A stretch of DNA of 24,919 nt, from the NCBI RefSeq assembly GCF_038442745.1, contig NZ_JARVCN010000393.1:1-24919 (forward strand). Reading direction: 5' to 3'. The notes beneath the pieces are model-generated. The model had not been told where the DNA came from, did not search any database, and saw only the letters and a program-made list of their open reading frames with translations. Positions 1 to 8,872 of the stretch are shown here, piece by piece. The stretch comes from Crocosphaera sp038442745. Its GTDB lineage: Bacteria; Cyanobacteriota; Cyanobacteriia; Cyanobacteriales; Microcystaceae. How positions within the stretch are numbered: position 1 is the first letter of the stretch; each line of letters starts with the position of its first letter. A program made the position numbers and the translations under genes.

Positions 1-729
1 ATCTTTGTCCCCTAACTTTCGGCGAGTCCCCCCAGACTTTTTGAGAAGCTTCTTGCCCACATAAATTCTCAAGGAATTGTAACTTATCGGCAAAGGTATT
101 ACGGTAAATTAGCAACTACTCTTGACTTAAAGCGTTTTCCTTTTGATGAGCAAATTATTAAAATTGAACTAATATCTTTTAGTCATTCCCCCGAAGAAAT
201 CCATTTTATTGAAGCAGAAGAACTCAACGGAATCAGTCCAGAAATTTCTCTAGTTAATTGGTCAATTGAGGAAATAAGTACCCACAGTCATGCCCACTAT
301 TTACAACCAGAACAGCAAGATTATGCGAGATTTGACTATCAAATAAAAGTAAAAAGACACTCCAGTTTTTATGCTTGGCGGGTACTGTTTCCTGTAGCTT
401 TAATTGTTCTCATGTCGGATTTAGTTTTCTGGTTAGAACCGACACAGATTATCCCGCAAATTACCCTAGCAACTGCTACAATGGTCAGCCTGATTACTTA
501 TCAGTTTATCTTAAGACAAGAACTGCCGAAAATGAATTATCTTACCGCAGAAGATAAGGTTATTGTGGGATCGATGTTATTAGTTTTTTTGGCTTTAGTA
601 GAATCAGTTACCAGTATTAACTTAGTTGCCGAAGGGTATTTGGAGTTAGCTTTGTATTTAGACGATGTTTTAAAATGGTTAGTCCCTGTCTTGTTCATGA
701 GTTTGGCGAGCTTTGCATTTTGGATATGA
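1..729 (+). pseudogene. Pentameric ligand-gated ion channel (GLIC/ELIC type), 3' part, frame broken near left edge
   Basis: The frame ending at 729 is open from position 16 and encodes about 237 residues of a Cys-loop-type channel. Visible are the end of the extracellular beta domain with the Pro-loop hallmark FPFD (codons around 136-147), then four hydrophobic helices. M1 lies around 376-440, M2 around 451-516, M3 around 560-625 and M4 around 655-729; an ELPK linker between M2 and M3 resembles GLIC. There is no usable start: the first ATG (412) lies inside M1, and TAA at 13-15 closes the frame upstream. Frame 2 is open from 2 to 61 and reads SPNF...PPDFLRSF, which could be the preceding loop, so a one-base frameshift near 30-55 is likely. 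Alternatives are a sequencing error or an unrelated upstream junction. Family assignment is firm; pseudogene status is inferred. Confidence 0.7.
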
Positions 730-739
730 TTACAGTTAT

Positions 740-765
740 AAAAAAGAGGTTAACCGTTGTTAACC
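740..765 (-). terminator. Rho-independent terminator of the purA-rplY unit
   Basis: Read on the minus strand, a perfect 7-bp stem GGTTAAC/GTTAACC with a 4-nt loop (748-765) is followed after two bases by six T residues (740-745). It lies 24 bp beyond the rplY stop codon. The same stem could also stop the channel gene from the other side, but no T tract follows it on the plus strand. Confidence 0.8.
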
Positions 766-788
766 CCTAGAAATTAAAATATTGGTCA

Positions 789-1091
789 TTAAGCCGAAGG
801 TTTCACATAACAAAAGCTAAGATGGATGAGACTCCGTTTCCAAGGATGTGCCTGTATTTCCTTGATTACTGCTTGACCATTCCAAGATAAATCAGGGATG
901 TTAATATCGATTACAGTTTCATTTACTGTTACCCCTCTAAGCATTAAAGCGACTTCCTTTGTATTGACCGCTAATTGCATGGATTCTGTGCCATCATGAC
1001 CGTATAAGGTAGCAGGAGTCAATCCTTCACGACGTAAAGCATTGGGTTTGATATTTTCGGGACGTTTTTGACATTCAATAGATAGAGACAT
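789..1091 (-). CDS. rplY: 50S ribosomal protein L25
   Basis: The 100-residue product begins MSLSIECQKRPENIKPNALR and contains G-L-TPATLYGHDG, typical of the L25/Ctc family that binds 5S rRNA in the large subunit. It is the short single-domain form, without the C-terminal CTC extension of long bacterial L25. The frame is open upstream to 1235, but that extension overlaps purA and has no L25 similarity, so the ATG at 1089-1091 is chosen. The gene follows purA by 25 bp on the same strand and shares its terminator, so it is probably expressed mainly from the purA promoter. Confidence 0.9.
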   Translation of the reverse strand: MSLSIECQKRPENIKPNALRREGLTPATLYGHDGTESMQLAVNTKEVALMLRGVTVNETVIDINIPDLSWNGQAVIKEIQAHPWKRSLIHLSFCYVKPSA

Positions 1092-1116
1092 AAGAATTAC
1101 TCGTGTGCTAGTTAAA

Positions 1117-2457
1117 TTATTTATGGGTGGTGATAGGATCACCATTTTCATGAAGTAGGGCGCGTTTGGGCCCGTGAATGGGATCTTCAACGATGATCGT
1201 TTGATCTCGACTCGCTCCCAAGGAAACGATCGCAATGGGGACTTCCATTAATTCTGCTAGGAATTTAAGATAGTCTCGGGCTTCTTGGGGTAAATCTTCT
1301 AAATTACGACAGTTTTCCGTTGATTTTTGCCATCCTGGTAGGGTTTTGTAGATCGGGTTACAACGGGCAAATTCGCTGGCGTTACCAGGGAAATTGTGAC
1401 AGGTTTGACCGTCTAAATCGTAAGCTACACAAACTTTAATCTCAGCTAACTCATCGAGTACATCTAGTTTGGTGATAGCTAAACAATCTAAACCGTTAAC
1501 TCGTACTGCATAGCGGCCGATTACCGCATCAAACCAACCACATCGGCGACGACGGCCGGTGGTGGTACCAAATTCTGCCCCGCGCTCGCATAATTGTTTC
1601 CCTGTTTCTCCGTGTAATTCCGTGGGAAATGGACCCTCTCCGACACGGGTGGTATAAGCTTTGGCTACTCCAATTACCCTATCCACTACGGTTGGGCCAA
1701 TACCTGACCCCACACAGGCACCCCCTGCAATGGGATTAGAAGAGGTAACATAGGGATAAGTACCGTGATCTAAATCTAGGAGAGTACCCTGCGCCCCCTC
1801 AAACAGAATGTTCTTTTTCTGTTGGATAGCTTCGTAAATTTTTAGAGAACTATCAACCACATAAGGTTTGAGTTTTTCTGCGTAACCTATATATTCTTCG
1901 ATAACAGCTTTTGGATCTAAGGGATCGAGATCATATAGCTTTTCTAAAATAACGTTTTTATAATTAATTGTCCATTCTAATTTTTCTTGCAGTTCATCTG
2001 GGTTCATTAAATCAACCACCCGAATCCCCGTCCTTTCTGATTTATCAGCGTAGGTTGGACCAATGCCGCGCCCTGTGGTGCCAATTTTCTTTTTTCCCCG
2101 TTTTTGTTCGGATGCTTCATCGAACAGACGGTGATAGGGCATTGTAACGTGGGCTGTTTGGGAAATAAAGAGGTTATCAGTTGCCACATTGAGGGTGTGA
2201 AGTTGGTCTAATTCTTCGAGTAACACTTTGGGATCGATGACTGTCCCGGAACCAATAATACATTCTGTGTCAGGATATAGAATCCCTGAAGGGATTAGAT
2301 GTAGTTTAAAGGTTTGTCCCTGCACAACTATGGTATGACCAGCATTAACCCCTCCTTGGGGTCGTACCACCACATCCGCTAAACGACTCAACAGATCGGT
2401 GATTTTACCTTTTCCTTCGTCGCCCCATTGAGCGCCGATTACAATTACGTTAGCCAA
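1117..2457 (-). CDS. purA: Adenylosuccinate synthetase
   Basis: The protein joins IMP and aspartate with GTP hydrolysis to give adenylosuccinate, the first committed step from IMP to AMP in the cytoplasm. At 446 residues it is full length. The N-terminal signature QWGDEGKGK (residues 9-17) carries the catalytic Asp and the GTP-binding loop. GRGIGPTYADK and the GTTTGRRRRCGWFD segment, part of the IMP/aspartate region, are also present. The start is a TTG codon (2455-2457), giving MANVIVIGAQWGDEGKGK; an in-frame TAG lies a few codons upstream and no ATG fits the conserved N-terminus. It heads a two-gene unit with rplY. Confidence 0.97.
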   Translation of the reverse strand: MANVIVIGAQWGDEGKGKITDLLSRLADVVVRPQGGVNAGHTIVVQGQTFKLHLIPSGILYPDTECIIGSGTVIDPKVLLEELDQLHTLNVATDNLFISQTAHVTMPYHRLFDEASEQKRGKKKIGTTGRGIGPTYADKSERTGIRVVDLMNPDELQEKLEWTINYKNVILEKLYDLDPLDPKAVIEEYIGYAEKLKPYVVDSSLKIYEAIQQKKNILFEGAQGTLLDLDHGTYPYVTSSNPIAGGACVGSGIGPTVVDRVIGVAKAYTTRVGEGPFPTELHGETGKQLCERGAEFGTTTGRRRRCGWFDAVIGRYAVRVNGLDCLAITKLDVLDELAEIKVCVAYDLDGQTCHNFPGNASEFARCNPIYKTLPGWQKSTENCRNLEDLPQEARDYLKFLAELMEVPIAIVSLGASRDQTIIVEDPIHGPKRALLHENGDPITTHK

Positions 2458-2493
2458 GATTTTTTCAAGTAGCTAGAGTTCACACAATCTATT

Positions 2494-2523
2494 ATTGTAG
2501 ATAATTAATAGTGATTCTGTCAA
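2494..2523 (-). promoter_or_regulatory. Sigma70-type promoter of purA
   Basis: On the minus strand a perfect -35 box TTGACA (2523-2518) is followed after 18 bp by TACAAT (2499-2494), four or five bases off a consensus -10 at most one position. It sits about 37 bp upstream of the TTG start of purA. Assignment is by consensus only. Confidence 0.6.
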
Positions 2524-2576
2524 TTCTTTCACATAAACTAATACATTTTTTTACTAATACTAAGCATCATTGTGAT

Positions 2577-2759
2577 TTACTTAATCTTTTCTGGGAGAGA
2601 ATTAGGAATACTTGTAGCATTCTGATTATAGTCGCTTTTGAGTTCAACGATTCCTAACGCATGGATGTAACCAGCTAAGGTTTCCCTTATGTTGGTAAGA
2701 GATATTGTCTCCGAAAGTACAAAATAAAGCGTAGAAACAAAAAAATTAATTTTCAGGTT
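2577..2759 (-). other. Open 60-codon stretch without a normal start; possible gene remnant
   Basis: This occupies most of the 324-bp gap between the purA start and the small membrane protein gene. One minus-strand frame stays open for 60 codons, from a TAG at 2760-2762 to TAA at 2577-2579. It reads like protein (for example RETLAGYIHALGIVELKSDY) but has no ATG, GTG or TTG; CTG at 2754-2756 is the only near-start. I do not recognise the sequence. It may be the tail of a decayed gene, a gene using a rare start, or chance. The rest of the gap holds the purA promoter. Confidence 0.25.
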
Positions 2760-2781
2760 CTAAAAGTTCCTAGAATGGACA

Positions 2782-3003
2782 TTACTTCCAAGAATTAATA
2801 TCACCGTAGTCGTCATCTCGTATTTTCTTTTGTTGTTGAACAGACTCTTGAAATATACCAATAACAAACCCTAAAGTTGCACCACTCACAACTAATATTT
2901 TTCTGCGCTGTTCTCGCTGCGCTATTTTAGTCACAGCTAAACCGAACATAGCACCAATTAAAGCGGTTACGATGCCAGCAAACATAACCTTTCTAATGTT
3001 CAT
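2782..3003 (-). CDS. Small two-helix membrane protein, function unknown
   Basis: The 73-residue product has two hydrophobic, glycine-rich helices at about residues 7-28 and 37-53. They are separated by a short basic loop (QREQRRK), and the C-terminal tail is charged. Both helices have small residues at regular spacing (GIVTALIGAMFG and GATLGFVIG), as in tightly packed helical hairpins. The start is well supported by a strong Shine-Dalgarno AAGGAGG about 8 bases upstream of the ATG. The charge pattern suggests a hairpin with the basic loop on the cytoplasmic side. No family is recognised. It lies downstream of the antiporter gene on the same strand after a 198-bp gap, so it probably has its own promoter. 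Confidence 0.75.
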   Translation of the reverse strand: MNIRKVMFAGIVTALIGAMFGLAVTKIAQREQRRKILVVSGATLGFVIGIFQESVQQQKKIRDDDYGDINSWK

Positions 3004-3201
3004 GGTTTCTGCCTCCTTGATTAAAGAAAAGAATAAATTAATAAAATGATTGTCCCGACAAAAAGAATGTGATTCATCAAATCATTAAACGTCCAATTTT
3101 TAAACATTTTTGATTAACCCCGTTTTATATAAGCATGAGAGTTTAAAACTTAACTATTTCTTTAGTTTTAGTTATTCATTTCCATAATATTAATCTTATC
3201 T

Positions 3202-4596
3202 TTAAACAGAGCCATCGGGATCTGATTTAACTAGGGTTTCTGGTGACTGAGATGTATCGAAGACCAATCTTAATAGAGGAGGAGCTAAAAAAGTAGTGCC
3301 AATAACCATCAAAACAATAGCCACATCAATAGAAGGAGGTAAAGCACCAGTTGCTGCTCCTAATCCTGCAAAAACTAACCCTACTTCTCCACGAGGAATC
3401 ATTCCAGTACCGATCCCTAGATTATTAATTTTTTCATCGGAAAAAGCAAAGAATCCTGCTGTTACCTTGCCCACAATGGCTACAACAATCAGGAAACCAG
3501 CTATGATTAGACCCTCTTGGTTAGCCGGCACCGAAGGGTTAAGAACACTGAGATCTGTTTTTGCGCCAATGGAGACAAAAAATACCGTGGAAAAGACCAC
3601 AGAAAGAACACCAATACCGTTGATTAATCTTTCTCGTGCTTCGGTTCCCCCTAAGATTAATCCTGCGGCAAAAGCTCCCAGAATGGGTTCTAAACCAATA
3701 ATCCCTGCGATAAAACTGAGTAAAATAAACAGGATAAAATAGCTCATTCCTCTGTTGGGGGACTTTAATTTCTCTAACTGAGTGACAAACCAGGAGGCGA
3801 AAAACCGATTCATGACCACAGCACTTATCATGAACGTGGCGGCAATGAGAATGAGTTTGGCAGCTTTAATCACATCAACTTCCCCTGTGTCCACAATGCT
3901 GATGACTACTGCGAGGATAACAATACCTAAAATATCGTCGAGGATGGCTGCTCCTAAAATGATTTGACCTTCTTTGGATTTGAGAACCCCAATATCTTGC
4001 ATTACTTTAGCCGTTATACCAATACTGGTGGCAGTTAAAGCTGCACCGGCAAATAGTGCCGGTAGGGTGGGAACGTGAAAAATATAAGTTAGCCCCATAA
4101 ATCCCAAAACAAAAGGCAGGATTACTCCTACAATAGCAACACTGGCGGATTGAAAACCCACCTTTAGCAATTCCGTTAGGTCAGATTCTAAACCAATAAG
4201 GAATAATAAAACCCCAACCCCAAATTCGGCGTATTCGTCGATTATCAAGGGAACAGGTCCATCAAAAACGGCCTGAACTTGCTCTGGGGTACTATTGGAG
4301 AGAATCTCAATTAAATGGCTTAAAGAGGGATTAATTTCTCCTCCATCCAACACCACAAGATGTAGTCCTGAAACCCCAATTACCACACCGGCGACTAAAT
4401 TACCAAGCACAGATGGTAAAGCTAGTCTGGCCGCTATTTCTTCAAAAAAACGACTAAATATATAGATAGAGAGACTGACTAAAGATAGAGAGACAGCTAG
4501 AGCTTTTCCGTAATTTTCTCCTTCTGTGGCAGTAGCAACCAAATAGGGATGGCACCACTGTAAACTATTGTTGATAAGGGATAGAGTTGCTGTCAT
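3202..4596 (-). CDS. nhaS3: CPA2-family Na+/H+ antiporter (NhaS3/NapA-like)
   Basis: The 464-residue protein is an integral membrane cation/proton exchanger. It has about 12 hydrophobic segments, the TSIGI motif (residues 190-194) and the paired acidic residues Asp220-Asp221 in AAILDDILGIV. In NapA-type antiporters the latter form the ion-binding site. GxxPRGEVGLVFAGLG near residues 398-413 is the conserved late-helix motif. Length and N-terminus (ATATEGENYGKAL) resemble the cyanobacterial NhaS3 group, described as thylakoid-located in Synechocystis; that location is family knowledge, not seen here. No C-terminal TrkA-N or USP domain is present. It lies 78 bp downstream of the RND pump gene on the same strand and may be partly co-transcribed. 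Confidence 0.88.
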   Translation of the reverse strand: MTATLSLINNSLQWCHPYLVATATEGENYGKALAVSLSLVSLSIYIFSRFFEEIAARLALPSVLGNLVAGVVIGVSGLHLVVLDGGEINPSLSHLIEILSNSTPEQVQAVFDGPVPLIIDEYAEFGVGVLLFLIGLESDLTELLKVGFQSASVAIVGVILPFVLGFMGLTYIFHVPTLPALFAGAALTATSIGITAKVMQDIGVLKSKEGQIILGAAILDDILGIVILAVVISIVDTGEVDVIKAAKLILIAATFMISAVVMNRFFASWFVTQLEKLKSPNRGMSYFILFILLSFIAGIIGLEPILGAFAAGLILGGTEARERLINGIGVLSVVFSTVFFVSIGAKTDLSVLNPSVPANQEGLIIAGFLIVVAIVGKVTAGFFAFSDEKINNLGIGTGMIPRGEVGLVFAGLGAATGALPPSIDVAIVLMVIGTTFLAPPLLRLVFDTSQSPETLVKSDPDGSV

Positions 4597-4674
4597 GGGC
4601 TTTTATGAAACGGTTAATTGCTAATTTTTGTAATGCGAGAGAATTTAGTTATTTCTCTGGTGAACATCTCTGAA

Positions 4675-7600
4675 CTACTCCCCTTGAGTAGAGGCGCGAT
4701 AAACGGGGGTTTTTTCCTCTTCTGGTGCGGTAGGAGAGGGCTTATTGCCGTTTCCACTACCATTCTCAGAACTTCCAGGGGGAGTTCCGTCGTCACCACC
4801 AAGGATATATTTTTCAAAGTTCTTGATAACGATATACAAAATGGGAACCAACACCAAACTTAACACCGTTGCTAAGGCTAAACCTCCGAAAATAGCGGTT
4901 CCTAGTGACCAACGACTGACGGCACCTACACTGGAAGCACTTAATAGGGGGGCAAAACCTACTAAGGAGGAAACTGCGGTCATTAAGATGGGACGTAACC
5001 GTTGTTCAGCGGCGTTAATGGCTGCTTTGGTGATACTCATCCCTAGATCACGGGACTGGTTAGCAAATTCTACGATTAAAATGGCGTTTTTGGCCGCTAA
5101 ACCAATTAACATTACTAACGCTACTTGGGCGTACATATTATTGTTCAACACCGGCCAGATGCCGTTACCTGGGTTAAAGGGTGCCGTTTGCACAAAAGTA
5201 ACCCGTAACCAAATCATTCCCAACGCCCCTAAAATAGCTAATGGAACAGTTAAGAGGATGATGGTGGGATCAATGTAGCTTTCGTATTGCGCAGCTAATA
5301 CCAGGAATACCATGACAAAAGCTAACCCAAACACGATGGGGGCTGCCCCTCCAGAGCTTTTTTCCTCGGCTGCGGTATTAGTCCATTCGTAACCAAAACC
5401 GGGCTGTAAGGTCTCATTAGCAACCTCTTCCATTGTTTTGATCACCTGACCAGAACTGTAACCAGGCGCCGGTGAAACGATTAATTTAACAGCAGGATAG
5501 GTTTTGTAACGGGTGAGAATGGGGGGATAGGTTGTAGGGGTTTTTTTGACGATGTTACTCAGTTGGATCATTGCCCCTTGACGGGATCTCACATATAACT
5601 CACCAATATCTTGAGGGTTCGCCCGATCTTCGGCTTCTGCTTGGGCGTAAACTCGATAAAGACGACCTTCAAAGACAAATTGATTAACATAGTTAGACCC
5701 AATATAGGTCTGCAAGGTTCTCAAAACGTCATCCACTGGCACATCTTGGGCTTTTGCCTTTGCCCGATCTATTTCCATTGTGGTTAAAGGACTGTCAAAG
5801 GTGAAGGTGGTAAAGATAACCCCGATCTCATCCCGTTGGTTGGCTGCAACCATCATCTTTCTTACGTTATCAATTAATACGGGCATACCTTTTAACTGAC
5901 GGTCTTGGATGAACATTTCTGAACCAGAGAAGTTACTCAAACCATCTACGGCCGGTGCATTAGAGGCGATTACCCTTGCTCCTGTTACTTCTTGGGCAAA
6001 GGTTCTGTTGAGATATTGAATAATACCAAAGGCTGATTTTTGGGGACCGGGGCGTTCTTCCCAAGGTTTAAGCTTAATGAAGGTAATAGATTTATTCGCG
6101 TTTCTTCCTTCAAAAGAGAACCCTGTCAAGCTTACGGTATGGTCCAACACTTGATCGGCGTTGGGCATATTTTGGATAATTCTGGTGGTTTGTTGGTCGA
6201 TGGCGTAGGTATAGTTGAGAGATACCCCGGGTGGTGCTTCTGTAATGCCGAAAAAGTAACCTTGATCTTCTGCTGGAATGAACCCAGATGGCATGGTGGT
6301 GTATATCCAACCGGTGGCTAGTAAACCAGCGATGAACAAGGCCATGACTATAATACGAATATGGGTTAAAAAGCGAATAAACTTACCATAAGCCGCTTGA
6401 ATAAGGTTAAAAACTCGGTTAAAACCGTTAAAAAATACGGCCAGTGGCCCATGTTTCTCTTCCGGTGGCCCCAATAAAATGGCCGACATGGTGGGGGAGA
6501 AGGTTAAGGCGTTGAAAGTGGAAAATAGAACGGCAAAAATGATAGTTAAGGCAAACTGCCGATAAACGATCCCTGTGGTTCCGGGGAAGAAGCACACGGG
6601 GATAAATACCGCCATTAATACTACGGATGTGGCGATGGTTGCTCCAAATAGTTCGTCCATGGAGTCCATTGCTGCTTGAGTGGGACGCATTCCTTGGGCT
6701 AACTTACTGGAAACTGCTTCTACAATAACGATGCCATCGTCCACTACCAAACCCGTTGCTAATACACAAGCGAAGAGACTTAACTGGTTGAGGGTGAACC
6801 CAAAGGCATTTAAACCGATCATTGCCCCTACCAACGCCACAGGGATAGCAATACCGGGAATAATTGTTGTTCGCCAGTCTTGCAGGAAGACGAAGATTAC
6901 TAAGACAACTAAAGCGATCGCTTGTAAGAGGGTAACTGCTAAATCTTGAATAGAGGCGTTAACAAAGAGGGTATTATCTAAACCAATAACTACTTTTAAA
7001 CCTGGGGGAAAACTGGGTTCTAACTCAGCCATTTTTGCCTTGGCTGCTTCTGCGGTTTCCAGGGCGTTACTACCTGGTAACTGATAGATTAAAAAAGCTA
7101 CTCCTGGGTTGCCGTTTACATCCACTAAGGTGTCATAGTTTTCCATCCCTAATTCGGCCCGTCCCACGTCCTTAATACGGATCAAAGTGCCATCCTCTCC
7201 CACTTTGACCACCATCTCTTCGGCTTCAGCAACGTTTCTAAACCGTCCTTGGGCCCGCAAAGGTATCTCAAATTGTTGTCCAGGGGGGGCCGGTTGCTGT
7301 CCTATTCTCCCTACACCGGTATCAAAGTTTTGTTCGTTGATAACATTGATTACATCGATGGCCGTCAGGTCCCTAGCTGCCAGTTTATCGGGGTCTAGCC
7401 ATATTCTCATGGCATATTTTGCCCCCCCAAACAAACTTACCGAACCTACACCTGGCAACCCTTTCATCTCGTTCCAGACGTAGCGATCGACGTAGTTATA
7501 CATGAAGGTCTTATCGTAGAGATATTCCCCATCGGGACCTTTTTCGGAGTAAAAAGCGTAAATTAAGGTAATACTGGGAGATTGTTTATCGGTTTTTACC

Positions 7601-7989
7601 CCGGCTTGGTTTACCACAGAGGGTAAGTCTGAGGAGGCCTGAGATACTTTATTTTGGACTAAAACTTGCGCTGTATTTCGGTCCGTTTCCGTTGGAAAAG
7701 TGACGTTGACGGTAACATTACCTGTGTTATCGGTAAAGGAGTCAATCCAGCGTACTTGTTCGGTTCCGTTGATTTCTCGTTCTAATACGGTGGTAACGTT
7801 GTCTTCTGTTGTTTTAGCGTCGGCACCGATGTAGTTAGCGGTAACAGCAACTTTTTTTGGGGCGATCTCTGGTAACTTATCCAATGGCAAAACAGCCATA
7901 GAGATGGTTCCTAAGAGAATAATAACGATGGTACAAACGGTACTTAAAACGGGTCTTTTAATAAAGGCGTTTGATAGGGACAGTAGCAT
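4675..7989 (-). CDS. RND-family multidrug/solute efflux pump (AcrB/HAE1 type)
   Basis: This 1104-residue inner-membrane pump exports hydrophobic compounds using the proton gradient. The AcrB plan is complete: a first helix after a short N-terminus (MLLSLSNAFIKRPVLSTV), two large periplasmic loops, and helices 2-6 and 8-12 in two repeated blocks. The proton-relay residues are present: Asp417-Asp418 in TM4 (ATGLVVDDGIVIVEAV) and Lys967 in TM10 (LIGLAAKNAILIVEFA). It is about 55 residues longer than E. coli AcrB, partly from a Gly/Ser/Pro-rich tail (about 1058-1104) predicted to be disordered and cytoplasmic. The ATG is preceded by AAGGA at good spacing. No membrane-fusion or TolC-like gene is adjacent, so partners must be encoded elsewhere. 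Substrate unknown. Confidence 0.93.
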   Translation of the reverse strand: MLLSLSNAFIKRPVLSTVCTIVIILLGTISMAVLPLDKLPEIAPKKVAVTANYIGADAKTTEDNVTTVLEREINGTEQVRWIDSFTDNTGNVTVNVTFPTETDRNTAQVLVQNKVSQASSDLPSVVNQAGVKTDKQSPSITLIYAFYSEKGPDGEYLYDKTFMYNYVDRYVWNEMKGLPGVGSVSLFGGAKYAMRIWLDPDKLAARDLTAIDVINVINEQNFDTGVGRIGQQPAPPGQQFEIPLRAQGRFRNVAEAEEMVVKVGEDGTLIRIKDVGRAELGMENYDTLVDVNGNPGVAFLIYQLPGSNALETAEAAKAKMAELEPSFPPGLKVVIGLDNTLFVNASIQDLAVTLLQAIALVVLVIFVFLQDWRTTIIPGIAIPVALVGAMIGLNAFGFTLNQLSLFACVLATGLVVDDGIVIVEAVSSKLAQGMRPTQAAMDSMDELFGATIATSVVLMAVFIPVCFFPGTTGIVYRQFALTIIFAVLFSTFNALTFSPTMSAILLGPPEEKHGPLAVFFNGFNRVFNLIQAAYGKFIRFLTHIRIIVMALFIAGLLATGWIYTTMPSGFIPAEDQGYFFGITEAPPGVSLNYTYAIDQQTTRIIQNMPNADQVLDHTVSLTGFSFEGRNANKSITFIKLKPWEERPGPQKSAFGIIQYLNRTFAQEVTGARVIASNAPAVDGLSNFSGSEMFIQDRQLKGMPVLIDNVRKMMVAANQRDEIGVIFTTFTFDSPLTTMEIDRAKAKAQDVPVDDVLRTLQTYIGSNYVNQFVFEGRLYRVYAQAEAEDRANPQDIGELYVRSRQGAMIQLSNIVKKTPTTYPPILTRYKTYPAVKLIVSPAPGYSSGQVIKTMEEVANETLQPGFGYEWTNTAAEEKSSGGAAPIVFGLAFVMVFLVLAAQYESYIDPTIILLTVPLAILGALGMIWLRVTFVQTAPFNPGNGIWPVLNNNMYAQVALVMLIGLAAKNAILIVEFANQSRDLGMSITKAAINAAEQRLRPILMTAVSSLVGFAPLLSASSVGAVSRWSLGTAIFGGLALATVLSLVLVPILYIVIKNFEKYILGGDDGTPPGSSENGSGNGNKPSPTAPEEEKTPVYRASTQGE

Positions 7990-8176
7990 AATCCTTATTT
8001 AGAGAAGGAATGGCGGACAATAGGAGTTTGTTATGATTTGAGATGTAATCCCGATTAGTCTAACAGATATTTTGCTAAAAGATAGCCAGATTAAATAATT
8101 TGTTTCAAAATATTTCTTTAAGTATGCTTCTAGGGCTATCATTAATCCGATCCTTTTCTCTATTTAATCGCTCATA

Positions 8177-8839
8177 ATGATGAATACCACCTCTCGAATT
8201 TATTCTACGACGGATGGCTACAAATACTTGTTTTTTGACCTCATTGTACTATTTTTGTTATTACCTTTTGCTTCTCTTCATCGTTACCTTAGTATATTAG
8301 TTAGTTTTTGTTTTCTTGTTACTTTATTGCTTGGTTTAAACACTTTGGCTTTTTCAAAAAGAAGTCTTTTTTTATTTCGTATTTTTGCTAGTTTAGCGTT
8401 TATTTCTGATGTCGTAATTTTCCCCAATTCTGAGTATTTAACAACTCTCTCTTCTTTGATGTCTTATTCTTTTAATAGTATTTTTTTCGGCTTGGTCATT
8501 CTAGCGATCGGCTCGAGAATTTCTCGGGAGGAAAAGGTTAATTTAAATGTTGTTCGAGGTGGAGTTTGTATTTATCTCCTTTTAGGTATTCTTTGGTTTT
8601 TCTTTTATAAAATACTTATTTTTTTTGATGGTAATGCTTTCTATTTTCCTGAAAACATAACTCAGAATTCTCTGTTCTATTTTAGTTTTACTACTTTGAC
8701 TACATTGGGTTATGGGGATATCCTGCCTAAAAATGCTTTTGCCATGACTTTTGCTAATGCAGAGGCTCTAGTGGGACAAATTTATCCTGCGGTTGTTATT
8801 GCTAAATTAGTTAGTCTTTATGAACATAAAGAATCTTGA
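8177..8839 (+). CDS. K+-channel-like six-helix membrane protein, copy 1
   Basis: The 220-residue protein has six hydrophobic segments (about 17-33, 39-58, 64-82, 98-113, 128-150 and 195-215). A re-entrant pore loop ends in TTLTTLGYGD (residues 172-181), the K+ selectivity filter of the Ion_trans_2 family. The last helix (AEALVGQIYPAVVIAKLVSLY) matches the inner pore helix. There is no arginine ladder typical of a voltage-sensing S4, and no RCK or cyclic-nucleotide domain, so gating is unclear. A paralogue follows 33 bp downstream. Starting from the second ATG (8180) gives an ungapped 219-residue alignment with that paralogue, so the true start may be 8180. It is divergent from the RND pump gene. 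Confidence 0.85.
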   Translation: MMNTTSRIYSTTDGYKYLFFDLIVLFLLLPFASLHRYLSILVSFCFLVTLLLGLNTLAFSKRSLFLFRIFASLAFISDVVIFPNSEYLTTLSSLMSYSFNSIFFGLVILAIGSRISREEKVNLNVVRGGVCIYLLLGILWFFFYKILIFFDGNAFYFPENITQNSLFYFSFTTLTTLGYGDILPKNAFAMTFANAEALVGQIYPAVVIAKLVSLYEHKES

Positions 8840-8872
8840 TTTTTGAACTGTAAAATCATCTAAAATAAACCT

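Noticed and set aside
1092..1235. Longer N-terminus for rplY
   Set aside because: It would overlap the end of purA by over 100 bp and adds residues unlike any L25 protein.
4745..5278. 177-codon plus-strand open frame inside the RND gene
   Set aside because: It is antisense to a fully conserved coding region, with a biased composition typical of a shadow frame; similar cases at 3296-3742, 6680-6949 and 7187-7483 were dropped for the same reason.
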